From contig JAITOU010000005.1 in the NCBI GenBank assembly GCA_031289755.1, positions 1 to 54,876 of the forward strand: a DNA stretch of 54,876 nucleotides. The letters are read 5' to 3'. The notes below the pieces were generated by a model. It searched no databases. It was given only the letters and a program-made list of their open reading frames with translations, and was not told the DNA's origin. This document shows positions 39,777-49,704 of the stretch, piece by piece (the first letter of the stretch is position 1; the number at the start of each line of letters is the position of its first letter). Origin of the DNA: Clostridiales bacterium. Its GTDB lineage: Bacteria > Bacillota > Clostridia > Christensenellales > JAISNN01. The translations under genes and the position numbers were made by a program.

Positions 39777-41231
39777 ATGAAAAGAATGTACGATAGTGAC
39801 AAACTTCACGAAGAATGTGCCGTTGCCGGCGTTTGTATCAACGTCGAAGAATCGGCGGGCTTGATTTATAACGCCTTGCTCGCGCTCCAACACAGGGGGC
39901 AGGAAGGCGCGGGAATAGCGGTACTGCGCGAAACGCGGATATGCAATTATAAGAAGCGCGGACTTGTCAGCGAGGTTTTTAACGGCGACACATTAAAGAA
40001 TATGCCGAAGGGCAAAATCGCGATAGGACATACGCGGTATTCCACTACGGGAAACAACACGATAGACAACGTACAGCCCTTTGTCACCGAATATCTCACC
40101 GGCAGAATAGCCACCGCCCACAACGGCAATATCGTCAACGCCAAACAAATCAAAGAAAAGTTAGAAAAGCTCGGCGTTGATTTTGCGGCGACGAGCGATT
40201 CGGAAGTAATATCTTGTCTTATAGCGTACAACATTATAAAGACCGGCGACGAAGCCGCAGGCGTCAGAGAAGCCGTCAAGCTGATTCAGGGCGCTTTTTC
40301 TTTGATAATAATGACGAGCGGCGGCAAACTCATACTTGTCCGCGACGGTTACGGTTTTAGACCGCTTTGCATAGGCTCTAACGTACACGGTATAATGGCG
40401 GCGTCGGAGAGCGTAGCCTTAGACAGCGGCGGCTTTGCATTTGAGCGCGACATCGAGCCGGGCGAAATGGTCGTCATCGAAGGCGGAAAAATAATCAGCG
40501 CGGAAAAAGTAATCACTCAAAGCAAGAGCGGTCTGTGTATCTTCGAGCACGTATATTTTGCACGGCCCGATTCGGTCATAGACGGTCAGAGCGTATATAA
40601 AGCGCGTTTCAATATGGGCGTCAGACTCGCCGAAGAATTTCCTGCGGACGCCGATTGCGTCGCCGGAGTGCCGGACAGCGGACTCGATTGTGCCGCAGGC
40701 TACGCCTTTAAAAGCGGCTTGCCGCTCGTCAGCGCGTTTGTCAAAAACCGCTATGTCGGCAGAAGCTTTATATATCCGTCACAGATAGAGAGAGAAAGTG
40801 CGGTGAGAGTCAAGCTCAATCCGCTCAAATTCAATATTCAAGGCAAAAGAATAGTCATCACCGACGACAGCGTAGTAAGGGGGACGACCTCCGCAAAAAT
40901 CGTCAGAGCTTTAAAGGACGCGGGAGCTAAGGAAGTCCATATGAGAATATCCTCGCCGCCCTTTAAGCATAGCTGTTACTTCGGAACGGATATAGACAAG
41001 GTAGAAAACCTTATCGCAAACAAGCTCACGATACAGGAGATAGCCGACAAAATCGGTGTTGACAGCTTGGCATATATCAGCTTAGACGGCATGAAAGCCG
41101 CTTGCTCCGATTGCACCTTGGGCTTTTGCGCGGGCTGCTTTACGGGGGAATACAACGTCAACATAAACGCTTACGACAAGGAAATCTTAGAAGACAAAAG
41201 TAAATGTCAGGCAATAGGCGACAAGCTGTAA
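39777..41231 (+). CDS. purF: Amidophosphoribosyltransferase
   Basis: PurF starts de novo purine synthesis by making phosphoribosylamine from PRPP and glutamine. The 484-residue protein has a short propeptide and the nucleophile Cys14 (HEECAVAG), then a class II glutaminase domain (LQHRGQEGAGIAV, HNGNIVNA). The PRPP motif is ITDDSVVRGTTS. Cysteines matching the B. subtilis-type [4Fe-4S] ligands are present (CIFEHVYFARP, KHSCYFG, CSDC...CAGC), so it should be the oxygen-sensitive, AMP/GMP-inhibited form. It begins 62 bases after purA. Confidence 0.95.
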   Translation: MKRMYDSDKLHEECAVAGVCINVEESAGLIYNALLALQHRGQEGAGIAVLRETRICNYKKRGLVSEVFNGDTLKNMPKGKIAIGHTRYSTTGNNTIDNVQPFVTEYLTGRIATAHNGNIVNAKQIKEKLEKLGVDFAATSDSEVISCLIAYNIIKTGDEAAGVREAVKLIQGAFSLIIMTSGGKLILVRDGYGFRPLCIGSNVHGIMAASESVALDSGGFAFERDIEPGEMVVIEGGKIISAEKVITQSKSGLCIFEHVYFARPDSVIDGQSVYKARFNMGVRLAEEFPADADCVAGVPDSGLDCAAGYAFKSGLPLVSAFVKNRYVGRSFIYPSQIERESAVRVKLNPLKFNIQGKRIVITDDSVVRGTTSAKIVRALKDAGAKEVHMRISSPPFKHSCYFGTDIDKVENLIANKLTIQEIADKIGVDSLAYISLDGMKAACSDCTLGFCAGCFTGEYNVNINAYDKEILEDKSKCQAIGDKL

Positions 41232-41253
41232 AATCTATTAAGGAGTACGCACG

Positions 41254-42339
41254 ATGCGCAAGGGATATTTGGTCTTAGAGAACGGCAAGGTTTTTGAAGG
41301 GGATTTTTTGGGAAAGCCCGGCGACGTCATCGCAGAAATCGTCTTTACGACGGCTATGACCGGCTATCTCGAAACGCTTACCGATAAGAGTTATTACGGA
41401 CAAATGATTGTCCAGAGCTTTCCGCTCATAGGCAATTACGGCGTTATCCCGGAGGATTTCGAGGGCGCAAAAATAGCCGCATCCGCATATATCGCCCGTA
41501 GCTTTACTCTTGCACCGTCAAACTTCCGAAGCACCGGAAATATCGACGGTTTTTTTGAAGCGTCGGACATACGCGCTTTCCAGGGAATCGACACGAGAGC
41601 TCTCGTCAAAATCATCAGGGAGAGAGGCGTCATGAACGCTATGCTCACCGAGGATTTGAGCCGCGTTGACTTTCAAAAAATCAAAAATTACAAGATAATA
41701 GACGCCGTAAAAAGCGTTTCATGCAAAGAAATAACCGAATACAATAAGGGCGGTAAATATTCCGTAGTCCTTATGGACTTCGGCGCAAAGGAAAACATAC
41801 AACGAAATCTCATCAAGCGCGGCTGCCGCGTCACAGTCGTTCCGTACGATACGACCGCCGAAAAGATACTTTCTTTAAAGCCCGACGGTATCATGCTCTC
41901 TAACGGTCCGGGCGACCCCGCCGAAAACGTCGGGATTATCGCGGAATTAAAAAAGCTTATCAAAAAAGACGTTCCGATATTCGGAATATGCTTAGGTCAT
42001 CAGCTTCTCGCTCTCGCCAACGGTTTCCTGACTACAAAGCTCAAATACGGACACAGGGGCGCAAATCAGCCGGTAAAAAATCTCTCAAACAACCGCGTCT
42101 ACATAAGCAGTCAAAATCACGGCTACGCCGTAGTCAGAGAAAGCGTAAACGCCGCTATCGCCGACGAGCTTTTTATCAACGTCAACGACAATACGAGCGA
42201 AGGCTTGAAGTATAAAAATTTCAACGGCTTTTCAGTCCAATTCCACCCGGAAGCGGCAGGCGGACCGAAGGATACCGAATACCTTTTCGACGAATTTTTA
42301 AAGTCTATTTTGGAGAATAAAAAATATGCCGTTAAATAA
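41254..42339 (+). CDS. carA: Carbamoyl-phosphate synthase small (glutaminase) subunit
   Basis: CarA hydrolyses glutamine and passes ammonia to CarB. The 361-residue protein has the N-terminal CPSase small domain (FTTAMTGYLETLTDKSY) and the class I amidotransferase domain. The latter has LSNGPGDP, the nucleophile in IFGICLGHQLLA (~245-256) and the HPEAAGGP catalytic His/Glu. AAGGAG precedes ATG. Its last 14 bases overlap carB, a common coupling. No pyrB or arg genes are nearby, so allocation to pyrimidine or arginine synthesis is open. Confidence 0.96.
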   Translation: MRKGYLVLENGKVFEGDFLGKPGDVIAEIVFTTAMTGYLETLTDKSYYGQMIVQSFPLIGNYGVIPEDFEGAKIAASAYIARSFTLAPSNFRSTGNIDGFFEASDIRAFQGIDTRALVKIIRERGVMNAMLTEDLSRVDFQKIKNYKIIDAVKSVSCKEITEYNKGGKYSVVLMDFGAKENIQRNLIKRGCRVTVVPYDTTAEKILSLKPDGIMLSNGPGDPAENVGIIAELKKLIKKDVPIFGICLGHQLLALANGFLTTKLKYGHRGANQPVKNLSNNRVYISSQNHGYAVVRESVNAAIADELFINVNDNTSEGLKYKNFNGFSVQFHPEAAGGPKDTEYLFDEFLKSILENKKYAVK

Positions 42340-45300
42340 GGACATCAAGAAAGTTTTGCTTATAGGCTCGGGCGCGATAGTTATAGGTCAGGCTGCCGAA
42401 TTTGATTATTCGGGTACGCAGGCGCTCCGCGCTCTCAAAGAAGACAAAATCGAAGCGGTGCTTATCAATTCCAATCCGGCTACGATTATGACCGACAATG
42501 CAATGGCTGACCGTATCTACATCGAGCCGTTGACCTTGACTACGGTCAAAAGAATAATCGAAAAGGAAAAGCCGGACAGCATTATGTCGGGCTTCGGCGG
42601 ACAGACGGGCTTGACGCTCTGTATGCAGCTGGCGCGTGAAGGCTTTTTGAAAAAGCACAATATACGCCTGCTCGGAGCGGGACCGGAGACGATAGACAAG
42701 GCGGAGGACAGACAGCTCTTTAAGGACACTATGGAGAGCATACATCAGCCGTGCATACCGTCGGAGGTCGTGACGACGCTCGAAGACGCATTGAAATGTG
42801 CGGCGGTTCTCGAATATCCCGTCATTGTCCGTCCGGCGTTTACCTTAGGCGGAAGCGGCGGCGGCATAGCCGCAGACGAAGCTAAGATGAAAGAAATAGC
42901 GGCTACGGGACTTGAAATGTCGCCGATACACCAGATACTTGTCGAAAAATGCGTGTCCGGCTGGAAAGAAATCGAATATGAAATCATACGCGACAACAAC
43001 GGCAACACAATCTCCGTTTGCGCTATGGAAAACTTTGACCCGGTGGGAATACATACCGGAGACAGCATAGTAATCGCGCCTACAATGACGCTTGCCGACA
43101 AGGAATATCAAATGCTGCGCCGTGCCGCCTTCGATATAGTGGACGCGCTCGATATGAAGGGCGGCTGCAACGTGCAATTTGCTTTAAATCCCGATTCCTT
43201 TGAATACGCCGTAATAGAAGTAAATCCGAGAGTTTCGCGTTCATCCGCGCTTGCGAGCAAGGCGACGGGATATCCGATAGCCAAGGTCGCGGCAAAGATA
43301 GCCATAGGCTACAATCTCGACGAGATTATCAACGCCGTCACGGGCAAGACCTTCGCGTCATTCGAGCCGGCTCTCGACTATGTTGTAGTTAAGTTTCCTA
43401 AATGGCCCTTTGACAAATTTGTCTACGCCAAGAGAGAACTCGGAACGCAAATGAAAGCGACGGGCGAGGTGATGTCGATAGGCGATTCCTTTGAATCGGC
43501 GTTGTTAAAGGCTGTGCGCGGCGCGGAGTTACCGGCGGATTTTTTGAGATACAAAAAGTTTCAGGAAGCGGACGAAGGCTTTATAATGAAGAACATCGAA
43601 ACGGCGACCGACGAGAGAATTTTTGCCGTTTACGAAGCCATATACAGGGGCATCGGCATAGAAACGATTTTTGAAAAATCAAAAATCGACAGATGGTTTT
43701 TGAATAAAATTAAGAATATTTCCGACTATGTAAAAAGCATTGAAAACAAAAAAATCACTTATACACAATACGTTCAAGGCAAAAAATACGGCTTTACCGA
43801 CAAGCTTTTAAAGAAGCTCGGCGGTGATTTTGATTATTTTCTCGCTCCCGATTTTAAAATGGTAGATACTTGCGCCGGAGAGTTTTTTGCCGACACGCCG
43901 TATTTTTATTCGTCCTTTAACACGCCGGAGAGCGGCGGCGAAAACGAAGCCTTAGAATACATTCAAAGAAGCAAAAAAGAAACGGTCGTTGTACTCGGCA
44001 GCGGTTGTATAAGGATAGGTCAAGGCATAGAATTTGATTATGCGAGCGTACATTGCGTCAGAACGCTGAAAGAACTCGGCTACAACGTCGTCATCATCAA
44101 CAACAATCCCGAAACGGTATCGACTGACTTCGACACCTCCGACAGGCTGTATTTTGAGCCGCTGACAGACGAGGACGTGCTGCATATAATCAATATCGAA
44201 AAGCCTTACGGCGTAGTCGTAGCCTTCGGCGGACAGACGGCTATCAAGCTGACGGGCGCGCTGTCAAGAAACAACATCAAAATACTCGGCACGAGCGCGG
44301 ACAGCATAGACATGGCGGAGGACAGAAAGCGTTTTGACGAGCTTTTGGAAAAGGAATGTATCAAACGTCCGCAGGGCTACACGGTTTTGACGCGTGAAGA
44401 AGCTCTCGCCGCCGCCAACAAATTAGGCTATCCCGTACTTATAAGACCGTCGTACGTTCTCGGCGGACAGAATATGATAGTGGCTTTTTCCGACGACGAC
44501 ATCGAAGAATTTGTCAAGATTATTCTCGAATACAATATCAAAAATCCTATCCTTATAGACAAATATATAAGCGGTACGGAAGCAGAAATAGACGCTATCT
44601 TTGACGGCGAAGATATCTTTATACCGGGCGTAATGGAGCATATCGAGCGCGCAGGCGTTCACTCCGGCGACAGTATCGCCGTTTATCCGCCACAAAACAT
44701 CAATGACGATATGTACGACAAAATCCTTTCAACGTCGTATAAGCTATGCAAAGGGCTAAACGTCAAGGGCATTGTAAATATTCAATACATCATCACGGGC
44801 GGCGACCTATATGTGATAGAAGTCAATCCGCGTGCGTCGAGAACCGTTCCTTATCTAAGTAAGGTCACTATGGTTCCTATATGTGAGATAGCCACTAAGG
44901 TTTCTCTCGGTGCAAAGCTCAAAGACTTGCCTTACGGCACGGGAATATGGCGCGATATGCCCTACACGGCTGTCAAAGTCCCCGTCTTTTCCTTTGAAAA
45001 GCTCACGGATGTGGACACAATGCTCGGCGCGGAAATGAAATCGACGGGAGAGGTATTGGGTCTCGGCAAAAACTTGCAGGAGGCTCTCTATAAGGGCTTG
45101 CTTGCCGCAGGCTATCGGCTCAAAAAGACGGGCGGCGTCTTTATCAGCGTGCGCAATCAGGACAAAAACGAAATAGCCGCTATCGCAAAAAAATTCGCCG
45201 ACCAAAAATTTAAAATCTACGCGACCTTTGGCACTGCCGACGTACTCAAAAAAGCCGGCATAGACGTCGCAACCGTTCAAAAGATACACGAAAACCCTGC

Positions 45301-46375
45301 CGACAATACGCAGTCTCTTTTAAAAAGCGGCAAAATAGATTATATCATATCCACATCCGCCAAAGGACGCGACCCGGCACGCGACAGCGTCAAGATAAGA
45401 CGCTTGGCCACTATGAACAAAATTCCTTGTCTGACGTCGCTCGACACCGCCAATGCACTCGCCGATTGCTTGCTCGGAAAATTCAGCGAAAGCAATACCG
45501 AGCTTGTCGATATCAACAATATGAGAAAGGTCAAAATGAAGCTAAATTTTACAAAAATGCACGGAGCAGGCAACGATTATATATACATAAATTGCCTTGA
45601 AAACACAGTCAACAGCCCCGAATCTCTTTCGGTATATCTATCCGACAGGCATTTCGGTATAGGCGGCGACGGCATAGTATTGATATGTCCGTCCGAAGTC
45701 GCGGACGCCAAGATGAGAATGTTCAATCTCGACGGCTCGGAAGGCAAGATGTGCGGAAACGCCATAAGGTGTATCGCAAAATATCTCTATGACAAGGATA
45801 TCGTCAAAAAGACCGACATGACCGTCGAAACGCTCAGCGGAATCAAAAAGCTCAAACTCTTTACTCAGAGCGGAAGGGTCGCTAAGGTCAGCGTCGATAT
45901 GGGCAAAGCCATATTGAACGCAAAGGAAATCCCCGTCTTGTCCGACAAGGAGCGAGTAATCGACGAAAAGGTAAAGATAGGCGACACGGAATACCGCATA
46001 ACCTGCGTATCTATGGGCAATCCGCATTGCATAGTTTTTTGCGACGATATAGATTCCTTAGACTTGGAGAGATTAGGACCGCAATTTGAGAATAACAAGA
46101 TATTCCCGGAGCGAGTAAACACCGAATTTGTCAAGGTAACGGGACAAAACGACATCGCCATGCGCGTTTGGGAAAGGGGCAGCGGCGAGACGCTTGCCTG
46201 CGGCACCGGTGCTTGCGCGGCGGCTGCGGCGGCCGTTCTTAACGGCTATTGCAAGGAAGGCAGAGATATCAAGGTCAAGCTGCTCGGCGGAGAATTGACC
46301 GTAAATTATACCGCGAACGCCGTCATATTGACGGGAGATGCAAAGCTGGTCTACGAAGGTACTGTCGAGATATAG
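42326..46375 (+). CDS. carB-dapF: Carbamoyl-phosphate synthase large subunit fused to diaminopimelate epimerase
   Basis: Residues 1-1070 are a full CarB: two ATP-grasp halves (each with a GSGxIxIGQxxEFDYxxxxxxR start) and the C-terminal MGS-like allosteric domain ending near LVDINNMRKVK. Residues 1071-1349 are a full DapF, starting MKLNFTKMHGAGNDYIYI. It has the catalytic cysteines in GSEGKMCGNAIRC and ETLACGTGACAAA. There is no stop between the two. At 45523-45530 lies AGAAAGG, five bases before the ATG at 45536, so DapF could also be made separately from an internal start. CarB makes carbamoyl phosphate; DapF makes meso-DAP from LL-DAP. Confidence 0.95.
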   Translation: MPLNKDIKKVLLIGSGAIVIGQAAEFDYSGTQALRALKEDKIEAVLINSNPATIMTDNAMADRIYIEPLTLTTVKRIIEKEKPDSIMSGFGGQTGLTLCMQLAREGFLKKHNIRLLGAGPETIDKAEDRQLFKDTMESIHQPCIPSEVVTTLEDALKCAAVLEYPVIVRPAFTLGGSGGGIAADEAKMKEIAATGLEMSPIHQILVEKCVSGWKEIEYEIIRDNNGNTISVCAMENFDPVGIHTGDSIVIAPTMTLADKEYQMLRRAAFDIVDALDMKGGCNVQFALNPDSFEYAVIEVNPRVSRSSALASKATGYPIAKVAAKIAIGYNLDEIINAVTGKTFASFEPALDYVVVKFPKWPFDKFVYAKRELGTQMKATGEVMSIGDSFESALLKAVRGAELPADFLRYKKFQEADEGFIMKNIETATDERIFAVYEAIYRGIGIETIFEKSKIDRWFLNKIKNISDYVKSIENKKITYTQYVQGKKYGFTDKLLKKLGGDFDYFLAPDFKMVDTCAGEFFADTPYFYSSFNTPESGGENEALEYIQRSKKETVVVLGSGCIRIGQGIEFDYASVHCVRTLKELGYNVVIINNNPETVSTDFDTSDRLYFEPLTDEDVLHIINIEKPYGVVVAFGGQTAIKLTGALSRNNIKILGTSADSIDMAEDRKRFDELLEKECIKRPQGYTVLTREEALAAANKLGYPVLIRPSYVLGGQNMIVAFSDDDIEEFVKIILEYNIKNPILIDKYISGTEAEIDAIFDGEDIFIPGVMEHIERAGVHSGDSIAVYPPQNINDDMYDKILSTSYKLCKGLNVKGIVNIQYIITGGDLYVIEVNPRASRTVPYLSKVTMVPICEIATKVSLGAKLKDLPYGTGIWRDMPYTAVKVPVFSFEKLTDVDTMLGAEMKSTGEVLGLGKNLQEALYKGLLAAGYRLKKTGGVFISVRNQDKNEIAAIAKKFADQKFKIYATFGTADVLKKAGIDVATVQKIHENPADNTQSLLKSGKIDYIISTSAKGRDPARDSVKIRRLATMNKIPCLTSLDTANALADCLLGKFSESNTELVDINNMRKVKMKLNFTKMHGAGNDYIYINCLENTVNSPESLSVYLSDRHFGIGGDGIVLICPSEVADAKMRMFNLDGSEGKMCGNAIRCIAKYLYDKDIVKKTDMTVETLSGIKKLKLFTQSGRVAKVSVDMGKAILNAKEIPVLSDKERVIDEKVKIGDTEYRITCVSMGNPHCIVFCDDIDSLDLERLGPQFENNKIFPERVNTEFVKVTGQNDIAMRVWERGSGETLACGTGACAAAAAAVLNGYCKEGRDIKVKLLGGELTVNYTANAVILTGDAKLVYEGTVEI

Positions 46376-46437
46376 TCGGCGTCGGATTAAAGAGTCGCCG
46401 ACGGCATTTATAAATAATAAACAGATAAAGGATTTTT

Positions 46438-47964
46438 ATGGAAAATCAGATTTTATTGGTCTTAGATTTCGGCGGACAATACAAGGAGCTGATTGCCCGA
46501 AGCGTGAGAAGCTGCGGTGTCTATTCGCTCATAAAGCCGGGTCAGATAACCGCCAAAAAGGTAAGAGAAATCAATCCTATCGGCATAATCTTAACGGGCG
46601 GTCCTAAGAGCGTATACAAAGAAAACGCGATTGCTATCGACCCCGAGATTTTTGGGCTGGGGATACCGATACTCGGCATTTGCTACGGAATGCAGTTATT
46701 GTGCCATACCTTTGGCGGCAAGGTCGAGAGCGCAAAAAAGAGCGAATACGGCGTGACGGAAACCTTTTTAAACGCCGAAAACGAATTATTCAAAGGCTTA
46801 AAAACCGCCGCAAAAACGCTTATGAGCCATACGGATAAGGTGACAGCCTTGCCAAAAGGCTTTGTCGGCTTAGCAAACACTCACAATACCGAATATGCCG
46901 CTTGCGCCGACGCCGAGCGTAAGCTGTACGGTATACAATTTCATCCCGAAGTCGAATTGACGGAGAACGGAACGGAAATTATAAGAAATTTTCTCTACAA
47001 TATTTGCGCCGCCGCGGGCGACTACAATATAGACGATTATGTTGAGCGTCAGATAGAGCTTGTCAGACAAAAGGTCGGTAATGAAAAAATCATACTCGCT
47101 TTGTCTGGCGGAGTAGATTCTTCAGTATGCGCCGCCATACTTTCGAGAGCGGTCGGCAAACAGCTCATATGTGTCTTTGTAGACCACGGCTTTATGCGCT
47201 TAAACGAGGGCGACGATATCGAAAGAATTTTTTCAGCAATGGATTTGCAATTTATAAGGGTCAATGCTGAAGAGAGATTTTTGACACAGCTCGAAGGCGT
47301 CTTCGAGCCGGAGAAAAAACGTAAAATTATTGGCGAAGAATTTATCCGCGTCTTTGAAGAAGAAGCACGCAAGCTCGGCGACGTAACCTTTTTGGCGCAA
47401 GGTACTATTTATCCCGACATCATCGAATCGGGCGGAGCAAACGCCGCGATAATCAAAAGCCATCACAACGTAGGCGGTTTGCCGAAAAATATTAAGTTTA
47501 ATGCTATAATAGAGCCGCTTTCCGGGCTTTTCAAAAACGAGGTCAGAGAAATAGGCGCGAAGCTGGGCTTAAAGAAATTTTTGGTGTCCAGACAGCCCTT
47601 TCCGGGGCCGGGACTTGCAATAAGGGTCATGGGTACGCTTGACAAAACCAAGCTAAATATACTGCGCCTTGCCGACAATATAGTGTGTCAGGAGATAAAA
47701 AAATCCAAATTAAAGGTCAGTCAGTATTTTGCCGTATTTACCGGCGTAAACACGGTCGGCGTCATGGGCGACGAGAGAAGCTACGACAATCTCATAGCCG
47801 TGCGCGCCGTCACGACAAGCGATTTTATGACCTGCGATTATACGCCGTTACCCCATAGAATATTAAAAAAAATATCCGCACGAATCGTCAACGAAGTAAA
47901 AGGCGTCAACCGCGTCGTATACGACATCACGAGCAAACCGCCCGCCACTGTGGAATGGGAGTAA
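46438..47964 (+). CDS. guaA: GMP synthase (glutamine-hydrolysing)
   Basis: GuaA aminates XMP to GMP. The 508-residue protein has an N-terminal class I glutaminase (LGICYGMQLLCHTFGG with the nucleophile Cys, and FHPEVELTE), the ATP-pyrophosphatase P-loop LALSGGVDSSVCAAIL (~220-235), and the C-terminal dimerisation domain ending KPPATVEWE. It is complete in one polypeptide. AAAGGA precedes the ATG. It is the third class I amidotransferase system in the operon. The gap to carB-dapF is 62 bases. Confidence 0.96.
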   Translation: MENQILLVLDFGGQYKELIARSVRSCGVYSLIKPGQITAKKVREINPIGIILTGGPKSVYKENAIAIDPEIFGLGIPILGICYGMQLLCHTFGGKVESAKKSEYGVTETFLNAENELFKGLKTAAKTLMSHTDKVTALPKGFVGLANTHNTEYAACADAERKLYGIQFHPEVELTENGTEIIRNFLYNICAAAGDYNIDDYVERQIELVRQKVGNEKIILALSGGVDSSVCAAILSRAVGKQLICVFVDHGFMRLNEGDDIERIFSAMDLQFIRVNAEERFLTQLEGVFEPEKKRKIIGEEFIRVFEEEARKLGDVTFLAQGTIYPDIIESGGANAAIIKSHHNVGGLPKNIKFNAIIEPLSGLFKNEVREIGAKLGLKKFLVSRQPFPGPGLAIRVMGTLDKTKLNILRLADNIVCQEIKKSKLKVSQYFAVFTGVNTVGVMGDERSYDNLIAVRAVTTSDFMTCDYTPLPHRILKKISARIVNEVKGVNRVVYDITSKPPATVEWE

Positions 47965-48001
47965 AAAAGACAACCGTTATCAAAAAATAACAAATCAAAA
48001 A

Positions 48002-48029
48002 ATGATATTTAGCTTTAACTACCTATAAT
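48002..48029 (+). promoter_or_regulatory. Possible internal promoter before pyrG
   Basis: ATGATA (48002-48007), 16 bases, TATAAT (48024-48029), ~28 bases before the pyrG start. The -35 is weak. Confidence 0.35.
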
Positions 48030-48056
48030 AATATTATCTTTCAGGAGAAAATTTTT

Positions 48057-49664
48057 ATGAAGTACATTTTTGTTACAGGCGGCGTGGTTTCGGGACTCGG
48101 AAAGGGTATTACGGCGGCATCGCTCGGTCTTTTGCTCAAAGCGCGCGGTTTAAAAATCGGCGTTATCAAGCTCGACCCGTACATAAACGTAGACCCAGGT
48201 ACTATGAGTCCTTATCAGCACGGAGAGGTATACGTTACGGAGGACGGCGCGGAAACAGACCTTGATTTGGGGCATTATGAGAGATTTATCAATGTAGACC
48301 TAAACAAATATTCCAATCTCACGAGTGGAAAGGTGTACTTCAACGTCATCAACAAAGAGAGAGAAGGCAAATATCTCGGACAGACAATTCAGGTCATTCC
48401 GCACGTCACAAACGAGATAAAAGAGTTTATTTTTAACGGAGCGCGCTCCTTTGATGCGGACGTAATGATAATAGAGATAGGCGGAACGACGGGCGACATC
48501 GAGAGCCAGCCTTTTTTGGAAGCCGTCAGGCAGATACAGCTCGACGTCGGACGCAATAACTGTCTGTTTATACATGTGACGCTTGTGCCGTTTTTGAGCT
48601 TTGCCGGAGAGCATAAGTCCAAGCCGACACAGCATTCCGTCAAGGAGCTTCAATCTCTCGGAATTTCTCCCGACATAATCATAGCGCGTTCGGACGAAAA
48701 AATCCCTAACGAAATCAAAGAAAAAATCGCTCTCTTTTGCAATGTCAAAAAAGAATGCGTAATCGAAAATCTCACGCTGCCTTGTCTGTACGAAGCGCCG
48801 ATAATGCTCAAAAACAACGGACTCGATACCGTCGTGTGCAATCTTTTGGAGCTTCATCACACCCAAAAGCCCGATACTTCGTCTTGGGAAAATATGCTCC
48901 GCAACGTCAAGGCGAGCGAAAAGACCGTAAAAATCGCTCTTATCGGCAAATATGTCAAGCTACACGACGCATATCTTTCCGTCGCCGAAGCCTTGAAGCA
49001 CGCCGGATATTCCCAAAAGAACAATATAGAAATCGAATGGATAGACAGCGAAAGTATAACCGACCAAAACGTCTTCGATGTCTTGAAGGGCTGCGACGGA
49101 ATAATTATTCCGGGCGGCTTCGGACACAGGGGTATCGAGGGCAAAATAGCCGCTTGCAAATATGCGAGAGAAAACAATATCCCGTATCTCGGCTTGTGTC
49201 TGGGAATGCAAATAGCCGTCATCGAATTTGCGAGAAACGTCTGCGGTATCGCCGACGCAAACTCTAAGGAGTTTGATAAGGACGGCAAAAATCTCGTCAT
49301 AGACTTTTTGCCCGACCAGCATTCCGAAATCAAAAAAGGCGGAACGCTGCGTCTTGGAAAATATCCTTGCAAAATCAAATTAGATACCGCCATGTACTTA
49401 GCTTATGACAAAGACATGATAAGCGAAAGACACCGCCACCGCTACGAATTTAACAACGATTTTCGCGAGCAACTCGAAAAATCCGGTCTTACGGTATGCG
49501 GCACGTCGCCCGACATGAATATAGTCGAAGCGGTAGAGATAACTGCGAACGCATTTTTTATCGGCGTACAATTTCATCCCGAGTTTAAATCGCGTCCAAA
49601 TTCTCCGCATCCGCTCTTTGTCGGTTTTGTCAAATCCGCGATAAAAAACCGCGACAAAACCTAA
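48057..49664 (+). CDS. pyrG: CTP synthase
   Basis: PyrG aminates UTP to CTP with glutamine and ATP. The 535-residue protein has the N-terminal synthetase domain ([39 protein letters not shown]) and a C-terminal class I glutaminase ([19 protein letters not shown] and [14 protein letters not shown]). It is complete and of standard length. CAGGAG precedes ATG. It is the fourth amidotransferase in the operon. An L10-like or reiterative CTP-sensing leader is not visible. Confidence 0.96.
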   Translation: MKYIFVTGGVVSGLGKGITAASLGLLLKARGLKIGVIKLDPYINVDPGTMSPYQHGEVYVTEDGAETDLDLGHYERFINVDLNKYSNLTSGKVYFNVINKEREGKYLGQTIQVIPHVTNEIKEFIFNGARSFDADVMIIEIGGTTGDIESQPFLEAVRQIQLDVGRNNCLFIHVTLVPFLSFAGEHKSKPTQHSVKELQSLGISPDIIIARSDEKIPNEIKEKIALFCNVKKECVIENLTLPCLYEAPIMLKNNGLDTVVCNLLELHHTQKPDTSSWENMLRNVKASEKTVKIALIGKYVKLHDAYLSVAEALKHAGYSQKNNIEIEWIDSESITDQNVFDVLKGCDGIIIPGGFGHRGIEGKIAACKYARENNIPYLGLCLGMQIAVIEFARNVCGIADANSKEFDKDGKNLVIDFLPDQHSEIKKGGTLRLGKYPCKIKLDTAMYLAYDKDMISERHRHRYEFNNDFREQLEKSGLTVCGTSPDMNIVEAVEITANAFFIGVQFHPEFKSRPNSPHPLFVGFVKSAIKNRDKT

Positions 49665-49704
49665 TAAGCATTAAAGGTTACAAAAAAAGCATAAGGAAAT
49701 TATT

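Noticed and set aside
45523..45540. Frameshift or sequencing error making the CarB-DapF fusion
   Set aside because: Both parts are full-length and in the same frame with no residue disturbance at the junction; only a lost stop is needed. Read support still cannot be checked here.
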